Assembly (NCBI GenBank): GCA_963082975.1 | Contig: OY720344.1 | Coordinates: 72,816,546-72,880,545, forward strand | DNA length: 64,000 bases | From: Labia minor | Taxonomy: Eukaryota; Arthropoda; Insecta; Dermaptera; Spongiphoridae | Direction: 5' to 3' | In this document: piece by piece, positions 11,731-24,003 of the stretch | How positions within the stretch are numbered: the stretch's first letter is position 1 | Layout: each line of letters starts with the position of its first letter | The notes under the pieces: model-generated | Database searches by the model: none | Seen by the model: the letters and a program-made list of their open reading frames with translations, nothing else | What the model was told of the DNA's origin: nothing | Translations under genes and position numbers: made by a program

Positions 11731-12720
11731 TCACTTTCTCACTAACTCAAAAGGTTTCCTTCTCTTGAGCCTTCTTATCTGGTTTGTGTTGTCTAGGAGC
11801 TGGATAACCTCGACGTTAAGTAACCTTTGTTCCTGGCTACTAGCAAATTTAGCAATAGTTTGGTCAACAGTATCCATTTGTAGGTCCCGATGGATATCTC
11901 TGTTTCGGCAGTACCAAGGTGCATCAACGATACTTCTTAGTACTTTGTTCTGAAATCGTTGGATCACTTCAATGGTGCTTTTGCTAGCACAACCCCAAAG
12001 TTGGATGCCGTAGGTCCAAACAGGTTTTAGTATTTGCTTGTACAGAAGCAGTTTATTGAATGTAGACAACTTGGAATTTCTGCCAAGAAGCCAGTACATT
12101 TTTTTCAGTTTGATTCCAAGTTCATCACGTTTCTTTTTAAAATGCACTTTCCAGCGTAGTCTCGCGTCAAGTGTCATTACCAGATATTTAGCAGAGTCAA
12201 CATGGGGGATCTGGGTATCGTTGATTCGGATGGGTAAATGTTGACTTCGTTTATTGGTAAAGTCTATATGCACAGACTTGGTTTCATTTAACTTGACACG
12301 CCAAGTTTTGGTCTAGGTGTTAATTTTATTGATAGAGGTTTGAAGTTTCTCAGCAGCCTCTTCATGATCTTGCCCGACAGCCATGACTGCAGTATCGTCA
12401 GCAAATGTTGCTATTATGTCTTGTTCTAGGTCAGGGATATCACTGGCATATAATAGGTAGAGTATTGGACCCAACACACTACCTTGCGGTACCCCTGCCT
12501 TGATTTCTTTTAGTTCAGAATATACATCCTCTTGTTTAATTCTGAAATATCTATCTGGCAGGTAGGATTGCAACAACTGGGAAAATTCTTGAGGCAGAAA
12601 CAAGTTCAGTTTATGAAACAAACTTTCGTGCCACACTTTGTCAAAAGCTTGTGCATCAAGGAAGACAGTCAAACAGACTTTTCTTTCTTCTAATGTCTTT
12701 TCGATGACGTTTGTTATTTT
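11731..12720 (-). pseudogene. Jockey-type reverse transcriptase, C-terminal two thirds
   Basis: Reads FLDAQAFDKVWH (palm motif A, with AQ where DI or VE is usual), GVPQGSVLGP, then FADDTAVMA (catalytic Asp pair, F for the usual Y), then the thumb region with TYGIQLWGCAS. One in-frame TAG at about 12313 sits where a Trp codon is expected; otherwise the frame is continuous from 12719 down to 11731. The fingers and everything 5' of them are on the other strand or lost. It would copy LINE RNA into DNA at a nicked target. Confidence 0.8.
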
Positions 12721-13465
12721 TTGGCTAAACAGATAAGAATACTAGAATGGAATGCCAATGGGCTGCTGCAACATCAGCAGGAGTTGCAAGCAGTCCTTGA
12801 AATAGAAAAAATTGATTGTTGCCTCATCTCTGAGACTCACTTCACGAAACAGTCGTTCATCAAATTTAAAGGGTACAAAACCTACCTTACAATCCATCCA
12901 GATAATGCAGCAAAAGGAGGAAGTGCAATCATCATTAAGGAATCTATCATACATCATCAAGAAATGGATTATCAAACAGATGAAATACAAGCTACGTCTG
13001 TCAACGTCAGAACTAAATTACACGATGTAATAATAACGGCGTTATACTCTCCACCAAGGCATGATATAAAGAAGGAACAGTATGTAGACTTTCTAAACAG
13101 TCTAGGAAATAGATTCATAATAGGCGGTGACTTCAACGCAAAGCACACTCACTGGGGAGCAAGATTGACTACATCTAAAGGTAAAGAACTTTTAGCAGCA
13201 ACTAACCAGCTTAAATGTGAAGTGCTATCAACGGGGAAGCCTACATATTGGCCTACTGATCCTAGCAAAATTCCTGATGTCATAGACTTCTTTGTAATCA
13301 GGAATATTTCATCTAATTATGTCCAAATTGAAGATGCATGGGATATGAATTAAGATCATTCTCCAATACTTCTAACATTAAGTGATACTGTAATCAGAAA
13401 AGAAAATCCACCGAGATTATCTAATACGAGAACAGATTGGGAAAGCTTCAAAATTCAACGTGAAT
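12721..13465 (+). pseudogene. Jockey-type AP endonuclease (inverted 5' segment)
   Basis: Starts MAKQIRILEWNANGLLQHQQ, the usual opening of an apurinic-like endonuclease. Catalytic motifs seen: WNANGL, ISETH, GGDFNAKHTHWG. A TAA at 13351-13353 precedes DHSPILLTL, the terminal DH motif in the same frame, so one stop separates the last motif. The spacing is that of a normal LINE endonuclease. Its position head-on to the minus-strand reverse transcriptase marks it as the inverted part of the same insertion. Confidence 0.8.
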
Positions 13466-13756
13466 AACCAAATATCGGAACTCATTCCACTATCAAGTGG
13501 GATAAGACAGGGCGACTCCTTAACCCCTATGCTTTTTAATCTCATTATGGACAAAATAATAGCATACCTGTCACCGGAACTTGGCTATAAAATGGGAAAT
13601 AAACTTGTGCACGCCGTGTGTTACGGTGATGACGTGGTTTTAATAGCAAACAGCAAAAGGAATTTACAAACTCTCCTATCACAATTCGATGAAATTGCGG
13701 AAAAATTAAATATGAAAATATCTCTAGAAAAAACGAAATGCCTTGTGATATCTGAT
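13466..13756 (+). pseudogene. Non-LTR reverse transcriptase fragment (RTE-like)
   Basis: Encodes GIRQGDSLTPMLFNLIMD, then CYGDDVVLIA, where G replaces the usual A between Y and the Asp pair, then LNMKISLEKTK. This is the palm of a different LINE from the Jockey copy on its left. Both ends are cut: the endonuclease of another element on the left, LTR sequence on the right. Confidence 0.7.
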
Positions 13757-13836
13757 TGAGGAATCTTTGTAGTTTTTTCTACTACTCATTGTGGTGCAGT
13801 GCGATTAATATTTACCATATCTCATTTTGGCTTTAC
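13757..13836 (+). repeat. BEL/Pao LTR fragment
   Basis: About 80 bases match 6180-6257 with few changes (TTTTTTCTACTACTCATTG and TTACCATATCTCATTTTGG in both). It probably derives from the downstream LTR of the same or a related element. The rest of that LTR is absent. Confidence 0.65.
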
Positions 13837-14251
13837 CAGTTGTCCAGAGCATTTTTTATGAAATCAAAAGTTCTCGAATTGATGCCAGGTAATATGAAAA
13901 ATGTGGCGATGAAAAGTTGTATAAATGAGTCGTTTACAATGAAAATATATAAAGTCAATTATTTATTTCCAGTTACTTATGGTTAATTGTACAACTACAA
14001 GTTTGAGTAAATACAATAATTCTGGATTCAAGACAGTTTTCAGAGTTGGTTCAATAATTGAATCGTTTACTTTGAAAGTGATCTATATAAGATAGAATTT
14101 TTAAAATGGTAAAGAATTCAAATAGAATATTACTAAACTGGATAAAATGTGTTGGATGTTTAACCAGAAATTAAAGAATGTGAAGAATTCTGTACATAAT
14201 ATCGATGACATTTATGACATAGTAGTCAATATTCAGTCAGAATATGCATGT

Positions 14252-14779
14252 TGTTCAGTCGTGAAGTCTCACGCCATCTAGTGGTTCTTGCACGTGTCAC
14301 CGTTCCCCCTCAAGGCCTGATTCCGGCCGGCCGTCGACAGCGCGACTATTTCACTCCCACCTCTCTACGCCACCACATCGCCTTCCTGAATAACCTTTTA
14401 TACAAAGAATTCCTCAACCGCCATCTTCCTTTATCCCTTTTCTACACTTCTTTACCCCCCCTTTATGACTCATCACACCACACCAACCCCACGTCTCTCA
14501 GCCAACCCTTGTTGCTGAGAACTCCACCGCTTACTAGCCTCTTTCCAAATCTCTCATTATACACCTACACACAACAGCTATCTCTCTCTCTCTCTCGCCC
14601 TTGTATATCACCCGATTCGCACCCTATCATCCTCCCCTTCGTGTCCTTTCTATCGTAATTTGTAATAAATAAACCAATTCGCTGTATATAAATAACTGGA
14701 TTGTTCAAATAAACAATTCACATCACATATCGCCTTTTATTTTTAATTTTGCTTTTCACCCGGCCTTCAGCCCTTTACA
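14252..14779 (+). repeat. 5' LTR of gag-only BEL/Pao element
   Basis: Begins TGTTCAGTCGTGAAGTC and ends CCCTTTACA. It is nearly identical over 528 bases to the 3' LTR at 16501-17027. TGGTCCTTCGACAC follows at once, the primer-site context usual for Pao-type elements. A polyadenylation-like AATAAA lies at about 14663. The long apparent reading frame inside is not a gene. Confidence 0.95.
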
Positions 14780-15156
14780 TGGTCCTTCGACACACCAGAT
14801 ACCAGTTGGAAATACAACTTCTATCGCTAGGTAGCTGTTTCAAATATTATTTCTATAAAATAATAAATTGTTTAATTTTTTCATATATAAAATTTTCTTA
14901 ATCTCTAAATACAATTCTATTTATATATCATAAGCATATTATATAATTATCTTCATAATACTTTATATTTGAATTTTATAAGCTTTCATTCCAAATATTT
15001 TCTTATATTATATCTAATCATTCATAATTAATTTGTCATTTTTAAAATTTATTTAAAAAAAAAAATCAATCCATATTTCATCGCATTGGATTTCGTTCTT
15101 CGCTATTGAACCTTCAAATAAAATATTTTGTATATATATTTAATTTCATATTCGCC

Positions 15157-16500
15157 ATGGCTCATCCCGCAACTAAAATTTCCAAGCAAGAGAGTGAAGG
15201 CAACATTTGTGAAATGGAGATGGAGGAATTGCTGTCTTCGGTCACTTACCTGTCGTGTAAGGAAAAGGAGATCACTCCAGCTAACGCACATTCCTTCCAA
15301 TCCATTCTCACCCGGCTCTGGAATATGTTGAATCAATTAGATAAATTGACAAAGCGGTGTATAGCTCACAACGCCTCGGTGGAACCCGAGAAACGAGTTA
15401 AATTTTCCCATATTCAAATCCAAATCCTACAAAAGGTGTCGGAGTTTGAACTTACATATAATCGGTGCTCTGAAGTTCATAAGGTTATCCCACCAGCTCC
15501 TCATTATGATCCTTCTCCTCGACTAGCTGAGCTCAGGCTTCCTACATTTTCAGGCAGTTTTCGTGACTGGCCGCAGTTCAAACACATAGTTTCCGTGATG
15601 CTTCTCAGTCACTCCACCGCCTCGGAAGCTCAACGATATAATTGCCTTTTTCGTCAGTGCAAGGAGAGGCGCGCCAACTTATCACCTCTTTGGGTATGGT
15701 CGCTTATTGCTTCTCCCGGGCATGTAAAGTGCTTAGCCTCCGATATGATCAACCCAAAATGATCAGTTATTCATTCATGGACGCTTTATTGGACATCTCC
15801 CCACATTCATCGCAGAGTCCTGCTCATCTACGCCCATTTCTTAATTCTTATTATGAGAATATGGAAGCTCTTCGGGCTCAACCTACCTTAAAGACTGTTG
15901 TTGAATCATGGGCCGAATCCTAATGCGACAACTCCCCGGTGAACTCCGAAGGAGGTTCGAAGAGTTTTACGGCTCAGAGGCGTTATCCACAGTCAATGAC
16001 ATATTGTCATTTATAGAACGCATCTGCCGAGAATCAGAGGAAGCTTCAGTCACAAAGGTTCCTATTGTTCCATCTCGATCGAACTCGTGCAACAAAACTC
16101 AGGTATCCAAAACCTCTCCACCTTCCATCCCTTCCAATTACTCATCAGTGATGCAAACGCGGCAGCCGTTGATGTCCAGTAATGCCACTAACTATGGATC
16201 AGCCTGTGTCTTTTGTCAAGGTCCCCATCATCTCCGACAATGTTCTAAGTTTCGGAGCTTGATTCATAGTCAACGTGCACAAATCTGTAGAGAATTTCAG
16301 CGATGCTTTAATTGTTTAGGTTCACATCCTATCGATCATTGCCCGTCCCATGACAGATGTCATATTTGTCACGCACATCGTCAAACTCTCCTTCACCTTC
16401 CATCACCTCAATTCTTACCTACAGATTCTGAGACTCCCTTCTCACAACTCCTACCAATACTTCTCCCCGCGCAATCTCATCTTTCAACGGCCCGGGAGGA
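15157..16500 (+). pseudogene. gag of non-autonomous BEL/Pao element
   Basis: Probable start is the ATG at 15157 (GCCATGG context). The first frame runs to about 15650 and includes LRLPTFSGSFRDWPQF (DUF1759-like). It shifts frame near 15650 and again near 15910. The last frame carries knuckles CVFCQGPHHLRQC and CFNCLGSHPIDHC, then CHICHAHRQTLLH. Gag would coat the RNA. With two shifts it is unlikely to be made whole, so the element depends on proteins from relatives. Confidence 0.85.
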
Positions 16501-17027
16501 TGTTCAGTCGTGAAGTCTCACGCCATCTAGTGGTTCTTGCACGTGTCACCGTTCCCCCTCAAGGCCTGATTCCGGCCGGCCGTCGACAGCGCGACTACTT
16601 CACTCCCACCTCTCTACGCCACCACATAGCCTTCCTGAATAACCTTTTATACAAAGAATTCCTCAACCGCCATCTGCCTTTATCCCTTTTCTACACTTCT
16701 TTACCCCCCCCCTTTATGACTCATCACACCACACCAACCCCACGTCTCTCAGCCAACCCTTGTTGCTGAGAACTCCACCGCTTACTAGCCTCTTTCCAAA
16801 TCTCTCATTATACACCTGAACACAATCTCTCTCTCTCTCTCTCTCGCCCTTGTATATCACCCGATTCGCACCCTATCATCCTCCCCTTCGTGCCTTTCTA
16901 TCGTAATTTGTAATAAATAAACCAATTCGCTGTATATAAATAACTGGATTGTTCAAATAAACAATTCACATCACATATCGCCTTTTATTTTTAATTTTGC
17001 TTTTCACCCGGCCTTCGGCCCTTTACA
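16501..17027 (+). repeat. 3' LTR of gag-only BEL/Pao element
   Basis: Same sequence as 14252-14779 apart from a few substitutions and a small change in a (TC)n run near 16830. It is flanked on the right by the CATGT target repeat. Confidence 0.95.
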
Positions 17028-17870
17028 CATGTTTAACATGCAAAAAATATATTATAAAACATCAAGTGCTAAAACTAGCAACAAGTAACGATTTAAAATT
17101 TTCCCAGATACCAGATTGTATAGATAAATTATCGCCACTAGAAGAACAAATGTGCTCTTATATAAATTTCATGCAAATAAGACCTCTTAAATCATATGCT
17201 TTAAATGCACAGCTTGGTCAAAAAGGAAGTGTAGTTAACATACCAATTAACTTGAACCAAATATTAAATGTACTACCTCGATCATTTGATCAAATGCACA
17301 CAATCCAAGATAAACTGAAGCGTCACATTGAACACAAATCCAATTACATGTTTGAAACTATTCAACCAGCAGTTGTATATAAATGAAGCTTTGAAATTTT
17401 TAATTCAGAGTCCTCTTTACAAAAAACATAATATTCAAATTGATCAAAGATATTTAGAAATCAATGTAGAGAGCGATCAGCAACTACCATTTATTGTTGA
17501 TAATGAAGACGGAGAAACTGATAATAATCAACAAGTAGATCAACTTAACTTAACGGAAACCGAAATAACAGTTTTAATAAATTCTGACTTGGAAGAATCT
17601 GCTGTGAACAAACAAATTGGTGCAAATGATAACGATTGTCAGAATGAAGATTTTAATTTGGAGGATAATGAAGAGGGCCTTGTAGTAAACAACAACTATG
17701 CCGAAGAACACGATTCAATAAGAATAACAGCTCCTGGACAAAATAGTGAGCCAGTACCGTGGCATTTAATAGAAGATTTGCAGGAGTTATCTTTTCCAAA
17801 GATATTTGCAGGACATTCATTTAATAATACCATCTCCTATAATGATCGAGCCAAATCAGAAGCCAGGTCC
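17028..17870 (+). pseudogene. Helentron protein fragment (DUF6570-like region)
   Basis: The first frame (to 17386) contains FMQIRPLKSYALNAQLGQ, VVNIPINLNQILNVLPRSF and KLKRHIEHKS, a pattern found near the N terminus of Helitron-like proteins. A shift near 17383 leads to the second frame with ALKFLIQSPLYKKHN, an acidic stretch and LSFPKIFAGHSFN. The same motif order occurs in the other Helentron at 43700-44340. It breaks off at about 17870, where a mariner fragment begins. Confidence 0.75.
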
Positions 17871-18025
17871 GGGCCCGGTGGATGCATTAGGACTTCCCAA
17901 CCAAGCTCCCCGAGATTTTGGCGAGTCACTACGGAAGTGTGTGGCCAGGCGTTGTTCTGATGGAACACAATTCCTCTTCTATTGGCCAAAGCTGGCCGCT
18001 TCTGGGCAATTGCTTCCATCCGACG
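17855..18025 (-). pseudogene. mariner transposase fragment
   Basis: The minus strand reads KRPALANRRGIVFHQNNAWP then a GWEVLMHPP-like block, the second catalytic block of mariner. The expected HDN/QDN Asp is Asn (HQNN), and the following SPDLAPSD motif is damaged by a small deletion. Only ~50 codons survive, so it is inactive. Confidence 0.75.
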
Positions 18026-18762
18026 GTATGTATATGTATATTGAAAGTCAGATAAAAGAAAATTGATTATAAATATTTTATTATAAATATATATGAATTT
18101 ATAAACCAGTATTAAGAAGAATATGATTTCTGTAAGTTTATTAAAATGAAGCAATTCTTTGATTTATGAACCTGTCAAATGATATATATACATTTTTTCA
18201 AAAGAGAAAATAAATAAATAAAAAAATGAAATAAAAAATGAATAATGACAATAAAAAAAATAATTTCACATTAATACTTATTGATTTTAGAGAACAAATA
18301 ATACAAACAACCCAATTGTCGAGATAATTAGAAAAAGCACAAATTCTAATTTCTTTATTCATTCAATGCATCATAATATAAAGCCATGAGAATAATAGGA
18401 TTGATCCAACAAAAAGAGCTTTACAAGTCCACTATATAAAATTGATTAATATTGCGGGATTCGGAAATAAAAGGAAATTCACATATTGTTAATAATCCTA
18501 TTAAATAACTTTTTTACTTCTAAATGTATGATTTTATTTTAACATACATTTATTACTGGATTTATGAACTCACAATTCCGACTTTTATTTTATTCATATT
18601 GAATCCATTCGAAATGAATTTTAAAATGAATCAAACTTTTTATTATTATTAATAAAGCAATGTATTATAATCAAAATGAAAATTATTTAATACTAAACTA
18701 GTTCCTTAGATTATATTCATATTAATTTTGATCCGATTTTATATTTAGATTTAATATTAGTA
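18026..18762. other. AT-rich spacer without recognised genes
   Basis: Very AT-rich; no coding frame or repeat shared with the rest of the window was recognised. Confidence 0.5.
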
Positions 18763-19404
18763 CCGGGACCCCAAGCCTCGGCTCGGTACTTAAGTTAAAA
18801 AAAATGATTCATTATTATTGGGGTTGGCTGGTAATATTAATACCTGGGACACCGAGCCTTTAAAAAATATTAATATACAATTCTTTAATTATTTATTACA
18901 ATTATTAAATGTTGCATCATTGAATCAATCTGATTAAAATGAATTGAACTGGGGTCCTCAATAATACATAAATATGTATTATTAGGTATGTTTCTAAGTG
19001 CATGAATATTTTTTTATTGGAAGAATGATAAATATATATCGTAATTTATAATTATAAAATATTATTAAAATATATATTTTTAATTTTATTTCGAAATTAA
19101 ATAAAAAATTTTAAAATATTTTAAATATAAAAAAAATATTAATACAATATCCTTTAAAAAAAGGCGGGTGTCAAATTTCAATATGGATGTCATTTGTGAT
19201 GTCATCCATATATAAATTTAAATTAAGAAAAAACTAATGAAAATGTATTTTTCCAGAGATATGAACAATAAAACTCAATTTTTCTTTATAAATACTATAT
19301 CTAGTGTGAATTTCAAAAAAATCGTTAGAGCGGGTTTTGAGAACACATGGCTATATATACAAACAATTTTAGCTAGCATAATAAGATAAGATAAGATAAG
19401 ATAC
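18763..19404 (+). mobile_element. Family C short element
   Basis: Begins TACCGGGACCCCAAGCCTCG, a GC-rich palindromic head in an AT-rich body, and ends in a TAGCTAGCATAATAAGATAA block with reiterated GATAA. It is collinear with 26112-27573. An inner part (AAATTAAGAAAAAACTAATG after a TGATGTCAT motif) resembles the same position in family A. No coding capacity. Confidence 0.8.
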
Positions 19405-22400
19405 GAGAGCTAATCTCTATGATTGTACCTCAATCAAACTCTATGTACATAATCTTGTAAATATAAAATTATATGTATATAGAGGACTTCTTTTTCTTAC
19501 CCTTTCTCCTAGTTATTCTATTAAACCTAATTTTCCCCTCCTTATTCTTATTTCACTTCTCCCCCTTCCCTATCTTTCCTTTTATAAGATTAGCAAAACT
19601 TATTGACGCTCAATCCTTTCACCACCCCTATCTTCCCTTGTAAAGGAGAGCTGAAACCTCTCCCTACAAGCTCCCCTTCCTGAGGCGACAGACCTGAAAA
19701 CCCCTCCCTTCCCCCATCTTTCTCTTGCCTTGTATGGGTGGGACGACGGACATCTATCCCCCAACTACAATTGTTTATTTTATATGGTTAATATTATACC
19801 AAAAATGAATAAGTAGAACTACGGTCAAGATGGTTATTTTCTTTGTTTCTATGTTTTCTTTTAATTATTAGTTGTTTTTCAATTATTAGTTGACAATATT
19901 TATTATTTTATAAAACGTTTCTTCAATTTGGGATCGTTTTGTTTTATTAAATGACACATATTCATACACCTCACAGAGATCTGTCTATTAATGTCTAGAT
20001 GAAAGTTTCAAAGAATATTAAGAACGAACGAAAATTAATTAATCAATCACGTTTAAATTAAGCCATAAATAAATTTTTTTATAAATTTTTAGCTTCATTC
20101 AATGGCTATATATGGGTTAAAATATAGTAAATTTTCCTCCCGAACAAAAATGAAAACTTCCACTCCCTCTTCTAACCCATATCCTTCTTCTCACACTACT
20201 TTTGAGTTGATCAACTTTTTATTTCACGATTAATTCCAAGTTCCCTCGGGACTATAAATCTCACTTGATATTAATTTTCAATAAAATACTTTTGAGACAC
20301 TTTATTATGATATCCACTTGCCCAATTGTTATTGAATGTTATAAATTATTTAAAATTGAAAATGAGATAAAATTTATCCAAATAGCACCTCTTCCCATAA
20401 CCATTATTAATACTCATTAATTCTTGTTCTGCTTTTGAATGCTCTCGCTGTCGTAATTCATCCCGTTATGGGGGAATTTGATTTAATATACATTTATTTA
20501 ATAATCATTGGTTACTTTTGCTTAAAATGTTAAATAAAAGTATATATATATATATATATATATCGAAGCAAAAAACTCATTAAATCTAACTTATCGAATT
20601 ATTTCTACGTGATTAATTTTCCTGCAACAAATTGTATTCTAACAACCGGAGCTATGCCGTTGGGTAGATAACCAAATTAAACGGTTTGGAAGCAACAATA
20701 AATGAACAGACATATGGATTTCGAAAAAGCTCCAATTATTTTTAACAATATAAAAATATCACCATAACAGCCTGGATTAAAAAAAGCTAAAATGAGATAA
20801 TTAAAATATATCCATTTTTCACAAATTTCTTAATTATTCAATTATTATAGTTATAGTATTATGTTTTAAATTAAAATTATTATAAGATAAATGATACGGA
20901 TAACATTTAATCACTATATAGTACTATATTTATATTTGGACCAGTTATTTTGTTAGGCAAAATCGTAGAATGTTGGCAATGGAATGTTGCTGAGCTAAGG
21001 TGAGAGAATGAATTTTCTGATTTTAAAATTTTTAAGACCGAATTAAACAATAGTTGAGTGAAAATGCCTTGAAATTCGAAATTTTTCTCATGAACAAAAT
21101 TTTTCACACCCGATTGGTAAACATGCAGTTTGCTTACTTTCCACTGACTTCATGTTGTTTTAACCTATATATAAATTAATATATAAATAAAAGGTTAAGA
21201 ATATTATTACAACTTAGAATTCAAGTAAACAAGAAAAAAGTTAAATTAAAAGCAAAAAAATTTATATATTAAAAAGAAATATTTAAAAAAGGATAAATAA
21301 AGTGAATGAATTAGCATAGAAGTGTGAAAAAAATGAAAATGTGATTATTGTTGTACTGTTTCATTTGTTGTTTGCTACTAAAAGAAATTTAGAAGTAAAA
21401 CGTCGTTTACCTTTTTGCTGGAATGCCGATGATAGCGGGTGGGGTGGAGCATACATGTATATCTGTCAATTGCCATACAGATGAGAATCACGGCACTCTG
21501 TTGACTCAACGCGCCGCGCAACAAAGACTATAACAAGAGAAAATATTTTTATTATCGTTGTGAAATAATAATTACAATATCCAAATGAACATGTTAATAG
21601 ATTAGAACAGTGGTTCCGACCTTTTTTACACATTTTTTTTAAGAACAAAGAAGTAAAATAATTAATCCATCTTAATCATTTCATTACAATACCTAGATTT
21701 TTATAATGAATGTTCGAACAAGATTAATAATTTCTAATAAAATTTTAATCCTCAGCCCTTTGAATATCCATCGCACCCAAATCACCTCCATTTATTTATC
21801 GCTCCGGGTTGGGAAACTGAGGATTAGAATATATGATAAATTAAAAAGAAAAAAAATTAATTTGTTTTATTATTTATTTACTACATCAAAGCCTCGTTTT
21901 GTACTGTTAATTGAGATTGAAAAAGCTTATTTATTTTATTGAGATATAATGCACATATAAATAGAAAATATGCAGAGAATAATATTACCACAATCCCCAT
22001 AATTCTTTTCTCAATTAATTTTTTCATTTTAAGAAATTGCCGGCAAAAATTTTTTAGCAACAATTTGAGAATAATCTAAATTCTATTCTAATAGAATCAG
22101 ACATATAGTAGACAAGAAGAAATTCTGAAAAAAAAAATTTGAAAGGTCCTTTAATAAAATAATTGTCTCAACTGTGGAGAATTAATTATACTATCTTGAA
22201 TTATAGGACTTAAATAATTTGTATTTTTATTTTTTTATTTAAATCATATTTTAAAAATTATAATCAAATAGGGAGATGAGATATTAAACAAATATAACAA
22301 ACTGAGTTTATTATCATATCAACAAAATCAGTGTGACGTCGCCACAGTTATGATCTCCAATGGTAATCGAGTTGTTAAACCAATTGCCTCAAAAGGTTTT

Positions 22401-23312
22401 AGACTAAGCTTTGTTAAAAGTGTAAAATTTACTATTATATTAATATCTAAGAAGACATGTGTTTTGTATTTAAATAGAAAATTTTAGAATAACAATATAA
22501 ACAACTATTATTAAGCACACAATATTACAGAATATCCGACTATATAAATATATTTGAGGTCAAATATTTCCCATGACCTAGATTCTTATTTCTTGCATAA
22601 AGATAAAGCAAATCCTTAAACATTCTGTGAGTCAATTTTATCAACCCCTAAGATAAACTTTTTTTTATTATTATTATATATATAAAAAAAAATCCATCAA
22701 TGTAAAACTTATTCAATAAATCGGGCCGTTTACGTGAGTGTTCTTTTTTATTTTGAAAAGTATGGGTTTTTATAAACCCACATTTAAAATATATATGTAT
22801 ATATATTTAAAATAAAACAGGCATTGTATCCATTTATTTATTTTTTTTCTTTTTGAATGAAACTGAAAACTGAAAACTTAGGGTTAACGGTGTTAACATA
22901 CATCCTCGTGGTCCTGGTCCATGAAAGGGAATTTCTCTAGCTGTGGTCTATGAAGCGGAGCCCACCCAGCCCTGGAATAAAAATTGGGAATCTACTTGAT
23001 AAAAAATAGTGTTTCCGATCAAGAAATATAAGATAAAGATAGGACCCCTTCCACTGATCATAGTACACCTAACCCGGATAACTGATATGATAGGTACTGT
23101 CCTCACAAAGAATTAATAGTTTTTTATGCTTATAAAATAATACGCTAATAAAGTGGTTCTTAACCTTTTCGTAACATCGGAACATTTGTAAGGCCGAAGA
23201 TTTTTGACTCTGAACTATTATTGAGATAAAACTATTATTAAGAGGAAAAAAATAAAAAAGCATTATTTATTAATTAATACATTATTTATATTTATGATAT
23301 ATGACAATGGTG
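19405..23312. other. AT-rich spacer; two less AT-rich patches
   Basis: No recognised gene. A pyrimidine-rich patch at 19500-19770 contains an imperfect hairpin at 19637-19670 (CTTGTA...TACAAG arms) and looks like decayed LTR or UTR sequence. A second patch at 22880-23090 is less AT-rich but has no open frame. An (AT)n run lies at about 20540-20564. Short open frames here show no recognisable motifs. Confidence 0.5.
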
Positions 23313-23356
23313 GTCAAACTGTGGCTCGCGAGCCACATGTGGCTTTTTGAGTATAA
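23313..23356. repeat. hAT-like terminal sequence with 16-bp palindrome
   Basis: GTGGTCAAACTGTGGCTCG followed by its palindromic completion GTGGCTCGCGAGCCAC (23321-23336) resembles a common hAT-type end. No matching second end was found. Confidence 0.4.
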
Positions 23357-23384
23357 TTAAAAAATTATAAAACACACGATTTCA

Positions 23385-23948
23385 TTTTTTTTTCCTCTAA
23401 ACTGAACGTAAAAATAAAGATATATGTTTGATAGTTTTTCACATGATTAAAAATTGTTTAAAACTGCTATATATAAAATTTCAACTTGATAATCTGAAGT
23501 GTATTATATTATTATATTATATTTAAATTATATAAAATTATAAATTATATAAAATATTTTTAATTAATTAAATTATAAATTAAAATTAATAACTATATAT
23601 TGAACCAGCGCGTGTTTGGCTCTTTGTTGATCGCACCACGTCACGTGGCGCGTGTTTTGAAAGTCATGTTAAAAAATTAATTCCGGTACTTTCAGCGATT
23701 CAATCAAACTGAAATTCTATATATAGCAGTTTTATCCAGATTTTAATCATGTGAAAAACTATTCAAACATATATCTTTATTTTTACGGTCAGTTTAGAGG
23801 GGGGAAAAAATCAAAACGTGGTAGGTAATGACCCTCTTAAGGATGAGCTTCATTTATCAAGTGGAAAACTACGAATTTTGAATAATTCCCGTGTACCAAA
23901 TTTCATGATTCCAGCTCAAACCGTTTTTGCGTAATCTTGTCTACATAA

Positions 23949-23983
<35 letters not shown>

Positions 23984-24003
23984 CAAATAGATAGACATTT
24001 TAT
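23385..24003. mobile_element. Two family B copies in inverted arrangement
   Basis: 23385-23490 is the reverse complement of the family-B block from TTTAGAGG back to ATCAAGCTGAAATT. From about 23500 a plus-strand copy runs through the same block and on to an (AC)n/(AT)n microsatellite (23948-23983). The 3' stem-loop is missing. Confidence 0.8.

Larger units (their letters stand above)
11500..13465 (-). mobile_element. Jockey-clade LINE with inverted 5' segment
   Basis: The reverse-transcriptase part lies on the minus strand (3' end to the left), and the endonuclease part lies directly beside it on the plus strand, joined at 12720/12721. The endonuclease N terminus touches the reverse transcriptase, the arrangement produced by twin priming of a LINE. 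Left and right limits are approximate because no target duplication was found. Confidence 0.7.
14252..17027 (+). mobile_element. Non-autonomous BEL/Pao retrotransposon with two LTRs
   Basis: Two near-identical LTRs enclose 1.7 kb that holds only gag. CATGT flanks both sides (14247-14251, 17028-17032), the 5-bp duplication expected for this group. The polypurine tract GGCCCGGGAGGA touches the 3' LTR. There is no protease, reverse transcriptase or integrase. High LTR identity suggests a recent insertion. It lies inside the coding region of a Helentron. Confidence 0.95.
13850..17870 (+). mobile_element. Helentron/Helitron copy 1, N-terminal part, split by a BEL element
   Basis: Coding remnants on both sides of 14252-17027 belong together: the left frame ends in a QSEYAC context and the right continues LTCKKYIIKHQVL once one CATGT repeat is skipped. 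The 5' portion (13850-14130) has stops in all frames. The element is cut at about 17870 by a mariner piece before the Rep catalytic motifs. Confidence 0.65.

Noticed and set aside
14248-14658. 136-codon plus-strand frame, partly repeated at 16350-16769
   Set aside because: It lies within the two LTRs of the BEL element; identity is at DNA level and there are no domains.
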